From positions 682,001 through 746,000 of the forward strand of contig JAPEHQ010000009.1 of assembly GCA_027405735.1 (NCBI GenBank): a stretch of DNA of 64,000 bases. Reading direction: 5' to 3'. A model generated the notes under the pieces. It was not told the DNA's origin, did no database searches, and worked only from the letters and a program-made list of their open reading frames with translations. Position numbers and translations under genes: made by a program. Source of the stretch: Mucor racemosus. Its lineage: Eukaryota > Mucoromycota > Mucoromycetes > Mucorales > Mucoraceae. Of this stretch, positions 24,355 through 37,081 are shown in pieces. Within the stretch, counting starts at the first letter, position 1; each line of letters begins with the position of its first letter.

Positions 24355-24715
24355 TACTAACGCATTCTTTTTTAAACTTGAACAAACAATACCAAAGAAT
24401 TCAAGAAAAGTAAGAGTCTTAGGACTACCAGAAAACTACACGTTCAAGAGCTGGTTAGAGAAATTATTATTAGATGAAGACAAGCATCTGGATTATTTGT
24501 CGTTTGCAGATGGGTTTGGCGGAAAAGAGTCAAAAACAAACCTTCACTACAACGACTTGTTAGTAATTGTCTTGGGATTTAACAGGCTTCAGAGTCCTAC
24601 CAGTTGCTTGGAAAATGCGCTGGGCATAATATGCTATGTATGCGTCTATTCCAGGAATAGTTTATATCTCAGAAGAGTCTCAAAACATGCAGAGTTCATT
24701 ATTTTTTTTCCTTGA
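24355..24715 (+). pseudogene. Unknown ORF of the composite repeat, truncated by Tc1
   Basis: An open plus-strand reading frame has protein-like composition: RKVRVLGLPENYTFKSWLEK, then LLLDEDKHLDYLSFADGFG and HYNDLLVIVLGFNRLQ. The Tc1 end lies immediately upstream, so the N-terminus is lost; downstream it runs into repeat X in antisense. The same sequence, degraded, lies in reverse at about 38,790-39,113. No family is recognised. It may be a remnant of the gene that originally faced X. Confidence 0.4.
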
Positions 24716-25823
24716 AATCTGGGTCCCATTTGCCATCCTTGCCCAGCTTTTTTTTTTCACTAAATAACACCAAAGAAAAAATATATGCCAATGTACCTAA
24801 GATGATCAACTTTAATCTAAAAACAAGTATCCAAAAATAACCTATTTTTTGAAGTTGGCATAACGTTTTCAATGCTAATGTTTCAGACCTTTGCTCATAT
24901 TTCACTGATAAAAACCAAAAACTTTGGGGCTTCATATCTCTGCAAAAAATTAAGCTATGCTAACATTTTTTAATAATAAAACTTACTTGTTTTCAAGTGT
25001 TCTATAACATATTTAAGTATGAAAAAATTCTGAGCACTTTTATTTTTTTCATTTTTTTGACATTTTTGTAGTAGATTTCAAAATATTTGATGAACCGAGA
25101 AGCATTTTGTTTACATTCATGTCATAAAGCTCGTTGAGCTCTCCCGGATCCAATTTAGCTTTTTTTAAAATATTGATTTTTCGTGGAGATATCCTCAAAA
25201 ATGTGTACAAAGAGATACCTTCGTTTCTAGCTTCAACTTTTCCCTTATATACCCTCATCCCAAATTCTGAATTTGAAAAAAAAATCGACAAAAATCTCGT
25301 TTTCTCTACAAAAAATGCAGATAAAAGACTCATCAATGGCTCGATCGATAGATAATTTTACGGCACATTATCTTCATTAATTATATTTAAAATATGCTTA
25401 TAAAAAGTGATGTGTATCTTCAAAAAAACTCCAACATTTTAATGGCATTTTGTGCAATATTTAATGTAAAACATTTATTTGAATTTTATTTAGATGGATG
25501 CAAAATTCAAAACTGTACAAAAACTATTTAATAAGCTATTTCAACTTACTTTGCAGTTCATAAGCCATTAAGCAATTTTGTTTTTTGATCATTTTCTGGT
25601 CGATTTGTACAAATCGATTTTGAAACCCAGTTACCATAGGGTTAAACTGTAAAATGAATTATTATTTTGACTATCTCAACGAAAAATGAACATTTTTCGC
25701 TGAAACAAAAAATGCAGTATAGAATTCAGTTGGGCCTATCTTTTAAATGTAAAAAATTAACACCTCAATTTTAGTGCTTAATTTTTTATAATTGATTTCA
25801 GGTTAATTTTGGTCAATTTTGGA
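24716..25823 (-). repeat. Dispersed repeat X, copy 3
   Basis: Contains both X ORFs on the minus strand (25,336-25,049 and 24,935-24,699) separated by the GTAAGTTTTATT...TTTTTGCAG intron-like segment. The N-terminal ORF is the longest version on this strand (95 codons, starting MMSLLSAFFVEKTRFLS). It is bounded at 25,824 by a palindromic MITE. Confidence 0.65.
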
Positions 25824-25894
25824 TAAGGAATGCTGTCGAGCCCAGCTTATATTAGTAAATTTGGCTGGCAATGCCCGGCTCGACACCAATGCCA
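25824..25894 (+). mobile_element. 70-bp palindromic MITE, copy 1
   Basis: TAAGGAATGCTGTCGAGCC at one end and GGCTCGACACCAATG near the other form inverted arms around a TAGTAAATTTGGCTGGC core. It matches 38,708-38,777 closely. The target duplication is not clear here. Confidence 0.6.
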
Positions 25895-25991
25895 CTTCCT
25901 CCTGCTTAAAAAAATAAAGCCTCAGATTTCAATTATTGATTTAAATAATTAAAGATAAGAAAATTTCATATATTTATATTCTTAAATAAGA
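25895..25991. other. Short spacer between two MITEs
   Basis: About 97 bp of AT-rich sequence with no feature seen. Confidence 0.4.
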
Positions 25992-26061
25992 TAGCATTGT
26001 TGTCGAGCTGGGTTTTGCTAGCCAAATTTACTAGTACAAGCTCGATTCGACAACATCTCTA
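25992..26061 (-). mobile_element. 70-bp palindromic MITE, copy 2
   Basis: TAGCATTGTTGTCGAGC at one end and TCGACAACATCTCTA at the other form inverted arms. The core GCTAGCCAAATTTACTAG is the reverse complement of the core in the other copies. Flanks AAATAAGA and AAATGAAG match at five of eight positions, which could be a decayed 8-bp duplication. Confidence 0.6.
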
Positions 26062-27735
26062 AAATGAAGTGGTCTTTGTCTCGATAGCTAAAAAACAAAA
26101 TATGCATTTTTGATGGAATAATTGATAAAACATGATGTCTCAAGCTAGATTATTGGCCTGAAAGCATAATTCATTCAGTAGCTCAGAAAATCTATTTATG
26201 AAAAATGCACAGCGTCTACACATTTTATTGCTTTATACATTACGGTTGCTGTTATGGATTACAAAATGTTAGATTTAATAATTTAATAAATATAATAGAC
26301 TTATACTATGTCTGTATTATCGAGTTGATCTGATTAAAATACGGGACTAAACAACGACGATTAATTATTTGTAGTATTAAAAGCCAATATTATTTGTAGA
26401 ATCCAGATTTTCTTATCAAAGAACCATTTCAAAATTATTAAGAGATATTGAGATGTATCTTATAGCATAATCATGTATTCTGGTGAATATTTTTATTGTT
26501 TTATTTGTCACAAGTATGACAATGAAACTTGGAAATAGTAGGCAGTAATGGACAAATGATATAAACGAAAGCCAGATTCCTCAAGGAGGCATATAAATGT
26601 AAGATTCATCTCGTTGGTTTTAGGTGTATTCCTCAACGCTATATAGAATAAAATTTCCTCTGGTGATTAGAATGAATTCCCCCCCTGTTTTCAAGAAGGG
26701 GAATGCTGTCTTTTGGTGATACAAGTCAGAAATGTCTTTCATTGCTCACTTTTTCTTGTGTTTTCGCATATAACAGGAAAAGGCATTTTCTTAATTATTA
26801 CACACATCCATGTATGTGGTAGATCATTTGAAACTTGCATAATTTTACAAATCTCTCCTCAAAGCCTTATTTTTTATTCTTTATGCTGGATTTTATACAT
26901 CTTGCGATGTAGACATTTGATATTCTAAAACTCGGTGCACTATTAAATTAAATTATTCCCTAATCAATGAATAAATACGTAATCTTATGTGATACCAAGC
27001 CTGTATACGCTTTATTTGTAAAAGTATCCGGATTTACAAAAATCCACATTAACATGGAAATATGATTTATTCATAAACAGCTGTATGGGTCAAACTGTGC
27101 TGTACCTAAAATTAGAAATGTTGCTTGGATACTTTTTGTGGGAAGTAGTCTAGCTTATGTGTTTGATTACAAGAGCATTACATATGTACATAAATCAGGT
27201 TGTACATGTTTACTTGGTTGAAACTTATCCGCAAAATGTATCAAATATGTAAATCAAACATGTGAGATATTATAGATGTTATCGCAAGGAATATTTGCCA
27301 AGAATTGGAGAATTTCTCCAAAACCTTAATTATAAGCACATGTTAATTGATTTTCTACAGTTTAAACATGTTATAAATCAAAATACAATGCATACAATAT
27401 ACGTAAACATCAAATTGAATTTAACTAGTTTTAGTTATATATTCATTATCATTTACAAAAACAGCATTGGCCAATCTTTCTTATTTTTAATTAGTGTGCT
27501 ATTTTTAAATACATAATTAGGATTTTGACATTCTAGAAAAGGCCATATCTTTATGTTATGTCATTGTAGGGACAGCTTGGAAAGCTCTCTAGAATATACT
27601 ACAAGCATTCGATAGTTAATGCTATCATGGAGCATTGATACTCAGTTTATATTTTCACAAACACCAAGGAAAAAAAGAAAGTTTCACAAAAGTCCTTTCG
27701 GTGCAAACCTTCTTTTTTGTTCAAAGGAAATCATC
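26062..27735. other. Intergenic region upstream of the KDM8-like gene
   Basis: Strongly AT-rich with only short ORFs (84 codons or less) lacking recognisable similarity. An in-frame ATG at 27,619 would extend the KDM8-like protein by 39 residues but is not favoured. Confidence 0.45.
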
Positions 27736-29207
27736 ATGCTATTACAATTCCAAAAATTCCAGGACTTGTACAACGCGGTAGCTGAGCTGCTTGAAGATAA
27801 AGCTAGCAGAAAAGGTAATATTGTCAAATCAGTTAATAGAACCGAGACTCAAAAGATGTAATATGAACCTATACAGATCTTGAAGCTTGTGGTTCTTCTA
27901 TTTATTATTTGTTTGAAACAATTCTGGAACAAACATTTAATACAGTAAACACTACATTGCTTGAAGAACTCAAGATAAAAGCAAAGGCACTGGCTGATTT
28001 CTCTAATGAGGCTGTGCTGCTATACCATTTTAAGGATGTGCCAGTATATTGGCGTCGTATGATGATAGACGCGGGTTTATTAAAGGCGTTGATACAGTTG
28101 AAATTTATTTTAACGGCAGAGATGACCGGCTTTAAAGCACTGGAACCTCAAGTGCAATCTATCATAAGTGATTTAGATACATGCTCTGTTGTAAGCGGAA
28201 GTCCAGGCCCTGATCGACGTTTCATGACCAATATTATATTGGAAGAATTACAAAATTGGCTCACAAATAGTCGTTTTAATGATCAACCCATTTTTAAAAA
28301 GACCAAATTACTAAAGGAAACTAAAAATATTCTCCCAAGGCCACAGATTGATTACCCAATTAAACGATTTACCGAGCCACCTAGCTTTGAGTGGTTTCTG
28401 GAACACTGTAATCAGCAAGTACCTACTCCTTTTGTTGTGTCTAAAGGGGTGATCGACCACTGGCCAGCATTCAATGAACATCCTTGGTCGTCTATGGACT
28501 ATTTACAAACTATAGCAGCAGATCGAGTGGTACCAGTAGAGATTGGTAGTCAATATACAGACGCAAACTGGAGTCAAAAAATGATGCGATTTTCAGATTT
28601 CATCAATCAGCACATCATTCGACAAGAGGGAGCACCCGCTTATTTAGCGCAGCATGATGTTTTTTATCAAATACCTCGATTAGAAAAAGATATTATTGTA
28701 CCTGATTACTGTTACATTGAGCCTAAATTAACCCAATTGTATACATCTCATGCAGACGATGTAATAAAAAATGCATGGTTTGGACCTAAAGGGACTGTAT
28801 CACCACTTCATCAAGATCCATATCATAATTTATTATGTCAGGTTGTTGGCAGTAAGCATTTGAAGTTGATTTCGCCTTTACAAAGCGATCTAGTATATGC
28901 TAGAGAAGGACTAATGGCCAATACAAGCCAAGTAAGTTGATGATGAATGATACGGAAAAGTAAGTTGATTTATTATTAACTTGATTAGGTTGACATCGAT
29001 CATATTGATTTAAATCAATTTCCTCTGTTTAAAGATGTTAATTACTTTGAATGTATTCTTGAAGAAGGCCAAGTACTCTATATACCTGTAAGTGATTAAT
29101 ATTTTATTATAATTAAAAATTAACCAATTCATTGTTACAACAAGCCAAAATGGTGGCATTATGTTAAATCATTGGAAACAAGTTTTAGTGTTAGCCTATG
29201 GTTTTAA
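27736..29207 (+). CDS. JmjC-domain oxygenase, KDM8/JMJD5 type
   Basis: Four exons (27736-27814, 27877-28931, 28989-29087, 29145-29207) give 431 aa. A helical N-terminal region (MLLQFQKFQDLYNAVAELLE...) precedes a cupin JmjC domain, as in human JMJD5. The block WFGPKGTVSPLHQDPYHNLL carries the Fe(II) ligands His338 and Asp340, and the distal ligand is His416 in KWWHYVKSLE. The family uses 2-oxoglutarate and Fe(II); human JMJD5 hydroxylates arginine in ribosomal and chromatin-related proteins, and histone demethylation is disputed. All three metal ligands are present, so it should be active. It stands alone on plus, with a minus-strand gene 356 bp downstream. Confidence 0.93.
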
Positions 29208-29563
29208 AATAGGAAGTTATTTCACGTGTAGCAATAGTTTAATCGGGTCATCAAGTTGGATGAGATGTTTCCTGTAAAAGTCATTTTGTGTTTAATTGAA
29301 TTAATTTACAATGGTGTAACTAAAATGTACTATAGTAAAGAATTTTTATTGAAGCGTTTTATAAATGTATTCTGCTAAAATAGTTTATGTTTGCTTGTGG
29401 TATGATGAGAGAAAAAAAAAAAGGAGAATATTACAAATATACAAAAATATCAAAAACATTATTGTATCGCCATGCTTTTGTTATTGTATATAAAAAACAA
29501 GATGTTCGGAGTTGACTATATATACTGTGCTGTAAGTAGTAGAAGGTATGGCAAATGGGTATT
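29208..29563. other. Intergenic region between convergent genes
   Basis: 356 bp with A-rich runs near 29,410-29,425. No gene is seen. Confidence 0.45.
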
Positions 29564-30389
29564 TTAAATATCAAGAGCTAAACTCTCCATAACAAGTTGA
29601 ACAGCATCCTGTGCACGATCATTAAATTCATTTAATAAATTGATCTCTACAGATGATAATTGACCATAAAGCCATTCAGACTCAGATGTCACATCTTGTT
29701 GTTGTTGTTGTTCTTCTTCTTCACGGATAACATTGATTTGGAAAGGTTGACGAAGTTTCCATTCAACTGTAACCACTGTTGGTTTTTCAATATCAGCTTG
29801 TTTAGTAATATGTGTGGTTGCTTGACGGATCAAAATTGATGATGATTGTTCAGCATTTACGATCAAACCAAGTTGATGGCTGATCTTTTTGTTTAATGTC
29901 ATGATGGAATCTAACAGGTTTGCTTCAATTTCATCTTGATTTGTATGTTCTTGAGTGTTATCAATTTGTTGAATAGTGTTTAAACCTTCAATTTGAGGGA
30001 TATCAGTGGAAACGAGAGGGTTTACAGATGCTAACAAACTTGCACGCATGAAGTTAAGATTACGGTTCATTGATTTTTGGGCCAACTGACGAGCTATATG
30101 TATATGTTAATGAGTGATTTGATCCATAAATATTAAATAACAAAAACGAACCCTCAACATTTCCATGGCTAATGGATTGTGGCAAAAAGGTCAATACATT
30201 TTCAGATACATCCAACATGGCTTGATCTACAATATTTTCATAGTATTCTGATAAACTTTCTGTTAAAAGAAAGCCAGCTTCGGAACTGTATGATTTTGAT
30301 GATGAAGATGTAGATGGGATAATTGGAGCTGCATTTACAACGGAGAAAATGATACAAGAAATTGTAATAATAGAACGAGCAAATAACAT
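29564..30389 (-). CDS. Predicted secreted protein of unknown function
   Basis: Two exons (30389-30152 and 30093-29564) give 255 aa. The N-terminus MLFARSIITISCIIFSVVNA is a strong signal peptide with likely cleavage after Ala20 or Ala21. No other membrane segment is seen. A Ser-rich stretch (TSSSSKSYSS) follows. The rest is helical and acidic, with a Gln tract (EEEEQQQQQD). There is one intron with an unusual GTTCGT donor. No domain is recognised and there are no cysteine pairs of the effector type. A surface or secreted role is an inference from the signal peptide only. Confidence 0.75.
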
Positions 30390-30938
30390 TTTTTTTTTTA
30401 AAAAAAAGAGGAATATATAAAGAGGGTAAAAGAGTGGAAGAGGTGTTTTTTTTGTTTATTATAAAGGAATGAATGAATGATGTTTATAGTTAAAAAAATA
30501 ACACAACAAAAAAAAGATGAAAATAAAAATGATAAATGAGAGGAAATACATATCAAAAAACTAAATATTTATATTCATTTCAAAAGAAGGAGTCTGTAAT
30601 CAATATTGTTTTTGTACAACAAACTAAATTTCTAAGTTTTCTATATAAAACATTTGAAGTCTATCTCTTTTTTTTTTTTTTCTTAGATTAAAAAAAAAAG
30701 GCCCCTCCTTATATTAAAGAATTTTTTCTCCTCTTCTTTTATAACGAAATACTCCTCTTGTTTTGATAAAAAGTAAATATAAAATCTTCTCCCTTTTGTG
30801 TGTATTTTTTTTTTAAATTATCTTTTTCTTTTTAGGTTCTACAATGTTACAAGAGATGTTCTCTTCTAACCTTGAAAAATTAGAGTTTATTGAAAGTCAG
30901 TAATTGTTTGGGTGAGAAAAATACATGATCGACTTGGG
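30390..30938. other. Intergenic region with long A/T tracts
   Basis: Contains long A-runs and T-runs near 30,390-30,400, 30,670-30,700 and 30,805-30,820, likely the promoter of the secreted-protein gene and the 3' flank of RFT1. No gene is seen. Confidence 0.45.
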
Positions 30939-32778
30939 TTACTCGTATTTGTGAGTCTTTAAACGTTTCACATCAGTAATTAAAGATTTTTCTTTCCAGA
31001 TCCTAAGAATATGTGTTGATATTATTTTTCAAAGATAAAAACAAAAACACTTACATGATAATAAAAACTAGAATAAAAGTTATACCGCCAACTGCAATAT
31101 GTAAACCTTTTTGTTTCAATGTATACCATCCGATGTTGTTTTTGGACCAATGAGTCACAAACCAAGCCAGGACAAAAGAAGAAAGTGTTGCAACATGTGG
31201 ACTCCATTGACGCACAGAGAGCGTAACATGTTTCCCAAAGTATTTACAAATATAATACCAGCTATAACTAATACGGATTCCAAGATTTACCATATTCGCT
31301 AATATCAACCCAGTGGCACCTAGTTCAAGCAAATGCATGAATACGAACCCAGAGGTCATAAAGCACACTGAAAACAAAACCATGAAATAACTTAATCTAG
31401 TCAGATCATTCTTGGTAGCAACCGCTTGAACAAAACCTTCCGTAATTCCATTAATGCCCATAAAAGGAATGTATATGCAATACATGGAAAGCACTCCAGG
31501 GGCATCCCCTTCGCCTATAGACCATTTTTTACCCACCAACAAGTCGATCAATGTTGATGTGTAATTTGTAGCAAAACAAATAAAGATTAATCCCAAAAGT
31601 ACATGAAATTTTATCAATATTAAAAGAACATTAGCAGCGGTTTGTTCATTTGAACGTTTCTTTCTTTCATCTATCTTTTCATCTGCGGTTAAAAGTAATT
31701 TTGAAAAGAAAGTTCGGCCTGTTTCTTCTAATGGTTGAAACAGAATGCGAACAATCAAAGACCCTGTTTAAAGAAAATATTGTTATGTTTTTGCATGAAT
31801 GAATAAATGAATATCGGATTTCTATCCTACCATAATTAACTACAAATGCATAAATGCCTCTATCTTGCATTGAGCTAAGCACTGAAATTAACATTTTGTC
31901 CCCTTCTGTCAACACATGTTTCAAAAATGATTGTTTGGTCATAGTGATACCCAAACTTAATAGAGTTTTGTCAAACCAATATGAACTAGAAATCATGATA
32001 ATTTGATCAGGTTAAATTTCATATATACTTGTATTTTCCTTTACCTCTTCTTTTCATCGTCTGTAATTTTTTGTGGTAATAACTTTTGAATTGATTTCTC
32101 TTTATACAAAAAGAAACCCAAATAACCCAACATCATGGTCAATCCAAATACAAATTGCGCGATAGCAAAAGCTAAAATACTCAATTTCTCGTTTCCAGCA
32201 AAATACAGTGTTAATCCAAAAGTGATTAAACATCTCAAAATGACAGCTACACCTTCTACAGTTACGCGAAGTTGGAAATACAGTTGATTCAATGCCAAAA
32301 CAAACAATGGCTCCACTACCAATTCCAAAAATGATGCAGCGCCATATAGTATTACAGCTAAGGGATAGTAAGGGAATTCTGTAGATTGCTCTTCTGTGAT
32401 GGTTGATAAATAATAAGCACATGTAATCAATGTAGTAATTAAACCAAACAAAGTAGGGATATAGGCTAAATTTATAATGGATTGTTGATTTTTACTGGAC
32501 CGAATTAAGGCAGAACGAAAGCCTTCTCGAGAAATAAACAGAATTGTCGATGATAAAAGTTCCAAGTTAACAGAGGCAATGCCAAATGTAGCTTTGGATA
32601 CATATCTTAGCACAATTTGATTTAGTGAAAACGTCAACATACGCGATAAAAATTGTAGCAAGATCAAATAAGATGCTCCTTTTGCTGTTGCTGCCAAAAG
32701 ATTCCCATCTTCTGCTAGTGCTGCTGTTACTGGAGTCGCCGTCGTTATCGAGTCTCTCCTTTCCTCTTTGGTATCCAT
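30939..32778 (-). CDS. RFT1: RFT1-family ER membrane protein
   Basis: Four exons (32778-32045, 31985-31831, 31763-31055, 31002-30939) give 553 aa with about a dozen hydrophobic segments. Family marks are the early GASYLILLQFLSRMLTFSLN helix, REGFRSA(L) and, after the first intron, SYWFDKTLLSLG and TEGDKMLISVLSSMQDRGIYA, followed by NYGSLIVRILFQPLEE. RFT1 is needed for use of Man5GlcNAc2-PP-dolichol in N-glycosylation at the ER; whether it is itself the flippase is debated. A basic C-terminus in the small last exon (TDVKRLKTHKYE) completes it. Length agrees with fungal RFT1. Confidence 0.93.
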
Positions 32779-33619
32779 TGAGTAATTTTTATTGATAAAA
32801 AGAACACAAAAAGGGATCTATTTGTATTCGACGTATTTATGTAAAATGAAAAAGAAAGTTTTGTGTTATTATTTGGTTGGCCAGACGTAATGATTGCAGA
32901 ATTGTTGAAATTGGGGGAGATTTAATTTGCCCAACATCACCGTACTTTTTGCAGTATGCAGGTTGTAAATGTCAAAAATCTCTTTGCATTTACATGTAGA
33001 ATTCATCAGAATACTCATATATAACTGCATTTTATTACAAGGGATGATGGGGGTAACCTTGTCATATGCTGTTGGCCGTCTTATGATCTTTTTTTTGATT
33101 TTGTAAATAATGCCCCATCATCATCATCATCATCTCGATTATTACTGCCCTGTATTGAGTTTTGCTCCTAATTTCAAGTTTCGATTCAACATGTATTTGT
33201 GTTTGTCGACACCTGATTTTGTATAATAAAGGAGGCACTCCTTATATATCTATCAAAATGTGCATGTGTACATTTGTTGCGTAATGAACAATGTTGGGGT
33301 TGCTATGGCGATACACCAGTGGTAATTCGATTTTACTGCTGCTCCAGAATCATGCTTTAGATTTCGGACAACTCTAATTAAACAAAATTTCTTTCTGATT
33401 GGCAAAGCAAATAAAAAAACAGAGAATGTACATTGGATGTTGTGCAATAAACAGATAACATCAAATAGTAAATGTAATCGATTTAAAGCCATAATTAACT
33501 ATTTTATATAATGAGCTGAAAATCAAATATCTGTACGACAACAATAGTAAGATCCTGAATTTACATGAAATGAGCTTTAACACAACTACTTTATTTATTG
33601 ATGCATACACAAATATATT
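32779..33619. other. Intergenic region upstream of RFT1
   Basis: 841 bp. A short (ATC)n run lies at 33,116-33,133. Minus-strand ORFs here (79 codons or less) look like chance. Confidence 0.45.
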
Positions 33620-35104
33620 TTAACCAAACTTCTTTTCGGTAGATCTACTGCGCCCAACTGTAAATAACAATACACATCCAATTACCAACAATGAGCCAAT
33701 ACCCTTAAATTTGGTGAAGCCTGAAGAGAAATACATGGATTAAACGTTATGAATAGATAGACATACTTTTTGTTAAACCTACATTGAGCAGAATCAGATT
33801 CACAGTACCAGGCATCACTAATAATATAAATCAATACAGCTCTTAATCCTTGTAAAATACCAGTTGCCACCTATAATTGATTTATTAAATTAGCCATACA
33901 AACATACTATATGACACAGGATCAAAAACTTACACTTCCTGTTCTATCAATTAACTCATAATAATTCCATGAATGAGAAGCATTAGCTATGATAACCAAT
34001 AAATACATAAACCATACTGATGTCAACTCTGTTCCTTCTTTAATATGTATCAATTCATCAAACCGAGGCAAAGTGTATAAACTAATCCAAACAAGTGAGA
34101 TAATTGAAGTATAAATACCAGAATAAAAGCAAATTCTAGCAGGTAATGGTGGAGGCTTTTGTTGGCTCATGATGTAATCGGAATAAACATATACGCAAGC
34201 TATGTTTGATATGAATTATCAATAATAATAATAAAAAATTACAAATGATTTTATCAAACTTACAATAAAAGAATGTTCCACCCAATGTCATTAAAGTGCC
34301 AAACATAAGTAATGTGGTTTTTGCGGCTGACTGTTCATCCACTTGTGCTGAGGAGGAAAAATTTCCCATTGAACTGATTGCTAACCCGGTGCTTGTGCCA
34401 AAAATAGCAATCCATTGCATAATTGACAATGATCGCTTCATAAATAGCCATGTCAAAATGGCACACCATATGACTACACTACTGTAAATAACTTGATACA
34501 TCTATGCCATATATTTATTAGTTTATGATGATACATTAAACAAAAATGCGCTGATTGATATCTTACACCACTACCAACGATAGCAAATCCAACTGTAACG
34601 CAAAAATTTGCAAATACATCTAATACGGCTAACTTAATGACAGATTTATGTGGAATAGGGCCTTCTTCGTACTGGGAAGTGGTTGTGGAGGGTATATGTT
34701 CGTCTTGAGTAGGATGATTTACTTGTACCTGAAAATCCAATAAAGTTTAATTTTTCCTTTTTTTTTTTTTTCTATCCAGATACATTTAAACTTACCATAT
34801 CGATATCATGTCCATGCTCTTCTTGGTTGATTCTACTGTAGCCTTTCTTTTTATTCTTGAGCAGTATAGGAATAATCAGACCAACTAATACCATGCCAAG
34901 ATATTGCGCTAATTGAGCTAAATAACTATCGCCAGCTTAAAAAAATATGTTGAGTATACACATCATGACCGAAAAAAAAACATAGATCTTACTAGCAGCA
35001 CCATGGTAAAATAACCACTGAGTCCCCAATGTAGTGCAGAGGCCTGTTATCAAAAACAAAAGTTGATGAAAGCCAATATATAACGTTTCTCCACTGATGT
35101 TCAT
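33620..35104 (-). CDS. Drug/metabolite transporter family, SLC35F-type
   Basis: Seven exons (35104-34993, 34935-34796, 34728-34567, 34501-34264, 34199-33934, 33870-33783, 33720-33620) give 368 aa with about ten predicted helices. The start MNISGETLYIGFHQLLFLI leads into helix 1. The central block IVGSGMYQVIYSSVVIWCAI then WLFMKRSLSIMQWIAI resembles the EamA/SLC35F motif in which a helix pair is followed by a basic turn. The C-terminus ends in STEKKFG. The second-to-last junction uses donor GTAGGT to restore QCFTKFKGIGS. The substrate is unknown; SLC35F members are mostly orphan, so no cargo is assigned. It diverges from MSS51 with 482 bp between starts. Confidence 0.82.
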
Positions 35105-35586
35105 CGTAGCTTCGAGGTTAAATAAGGAGAGAATGAAAAGAGCAAATAAATACGGGGTTTAGAATCACTGGAAGCTCCTTCATTATTGAATTTACATCGC
35201 ATTTCATTGGGGGCTGACAGGCTTTTCCACTATTGCAGATCAATGTAACGTCGCCGCAATCAAGTTTCCTCCGAGCAACTTGAAAAGAAAGACCTCAAGT
35301 ATTATATTTCATTCTTTTAAACCATATAAGTATATCAAAATCCAGCAGAATTCTTTTGCATAAACATGCTTTTAACATTTTCCAAGTTCTTTTTCCCATT
35401 TTCCATTCCTAAAAAATGATACGATATAATTGGCCAACCCAACCTTAAATGTGACTATTTGAGAGTGTCTCGTCAAAGGGTAATATGGCAAGCTGCCCTG
35501 TGTGTTTAATTACGGGGTTGTGTTGCGAAAAAACAAATTTTTATCCTGTTCCTTATTCTCCAATATAGATTTAAAAATACACAGCA
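35105..35586. promoter_or_regulatory. Shared upstream region SLC35F-like / MSS51
   Basis: 482 bp between divergent start codons. No distinct motif is recognised. Confidence 0.35.
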
Positions 35587-37081
35587 ATGAATAGAGGGTT
35601 AAAGCAATTCATTCCAACTTCTCGTAATCTGTTACGTAATCAAACTCGTCGTACATCAACATGTATGATTAGTTTGAAATCATTACCGAAACCATCAAAC
35701 GCTGTGCAAAAGAGATTTTTGACACAATCTGTCGTTCGCCCTATATCCTTCAAGGGTATTTTTGGTGGTAAAAATGAAGAGCCTGAAAAGAAATTAATTT
35801 TAGAGCAAGATAATCTTTTCCATGTGTTATCAAAATCACCATTACCTGAAATGAAAGACAGAGCTGCTATTGTCAACAAGTATGGTGTTTGCCCTGTTTG
35901 TGATACACATCATGAGGAGCATGAAGCCAAGAAGAAGCCTACTTATGATTGTCCTGATTGTGGTTACCCTACACATTGTAGTGAAGATCATTATCATCAA
36001 GGCTATCAAGCTCACCATGCTGACAACTGTGCTATTTTGCGTGAAATTAATGAAGATGATCATGATTTACGCTCTGGTAGACCCATGCGTGAATTTGAAT
36101 TTCCAAGTAAGTATACAATAACTTGTATCGTTGTTTGGTAATTAAACATGTATGTTATTTTTCTTTTCATAGGTGCACAAGGCTTTGATGAAGCTGTCAA
36201 TATGGCAAATTGGGATGTTTTCTTTTATACCCGTAGTTTTCCATCAATGGATTCTGACAGATCAATGCGTCATGTCTCCAAATTATTAACTTATCCCATG
36301 TCAATTGCTGCTGTTTTGCATCAATCTAGTCCATACAAATATGGTGAACAAGTGACAGCTGAAGGCATGAGATCCATTGCAGGTAATAAATAGTTGATAT
36401 TTATACACATTGTCTTTGATGACTAATACACTTTCTATTTCAGCTTTAAGAACTATTCTTTACCCTCACAACCAAGTCAGCAATGATGCTCAAACACAAA
36501 TTCGTACTGATACCATCAATATCTATCTTGTCGGTGCTCGTGCAGAGGCAACATTGCCTTCTCACATCTGGCTTCAATTGGCCTATTTGTTCCCTGCCAC
36601 TCCTTTCCATATTCATTTTATTGGACCTGACGCATTAGCACCCAACCAAGAACCTCACACCAAATCTGTTAATGAGCGTCTCTTATTTACTTATGATAAT
36701 GCAAAGTATCATGATTACCATGAAACCATTGAAAAGTTTGATCCTTTTACTGATTTATTCTTCATGTTCTCTCCTGGTATCGGACATGCTGATGCACGTG
36801 AGGGATGGAAGACATCCATTGAAAAGGCACTTGAGACCAAATGTCCTATTTTTGTCACAGGCTATGATGAAGCAGATATGAAGAATGATATTGAAGCTGT
36901 TGAACAAGATTATGATGGAGAATTCGACTGGGTTATGAAGCCATCTGTCAACGAATTCAGAAGTTTAAAACGTGATGTTAATTTGATGGATTTAAGACAA
37001 ACTATTTTTGCAAATTATGGTATCTGGGCTATTCGTGGTAAACGTTATGATGTTACTCACGATGCTGAAAATAACGAGTAA
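35587..37081 (+). CDS. MSS51: Mitochondrial translation activator MSS51
   Basis: Three exons (35587-36106, 36173-36382, 36444-37081) give 455 aa. The first 45 residues are basic and Ser/Thr-rich, a mitochondrial presequence. A zinc-binding MYND-like region starts at C102-P-V-C105 and continues through C122-P-D-C125, C131, H135 and HHADNC. The downstream domain matches Mss51, including AANW-like NMANWDVFFYTR, LTYPMSIAAVLHQ and HFIGPDA. In yeast Mss51 activates COX1 mRNA translation and chaperones new Cox1; its Cys-Pro heme-regulatory motifs sense heme, and both CPVC and CPDC keep Cys-Pro here. The role in this organism is inferred by homology. Confidence 0.93.

Larger units (their letters stand above)
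17440..25823 (-). repeat. Composite repeat arm, copy 2 (inverted)
   Basis: Read on the minus strand the order is X (25,823-24,716), a short ORF region, Tc1 remnant (24,320-23,200), conserved non-coding DNA, WD40 exon remnant, AT-rich tail, and a second X (18,700-17,440). Copy 3 at 37,520-46,490 has the same order on the plus strand. Arm 2 lacks about 740 bp present in copies 1 and 3 (junction near 22,662) and carries its own LTR-type insertions. The two arms are inverted around the 26-37.5 kb gene island. Confidence 0.8.
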
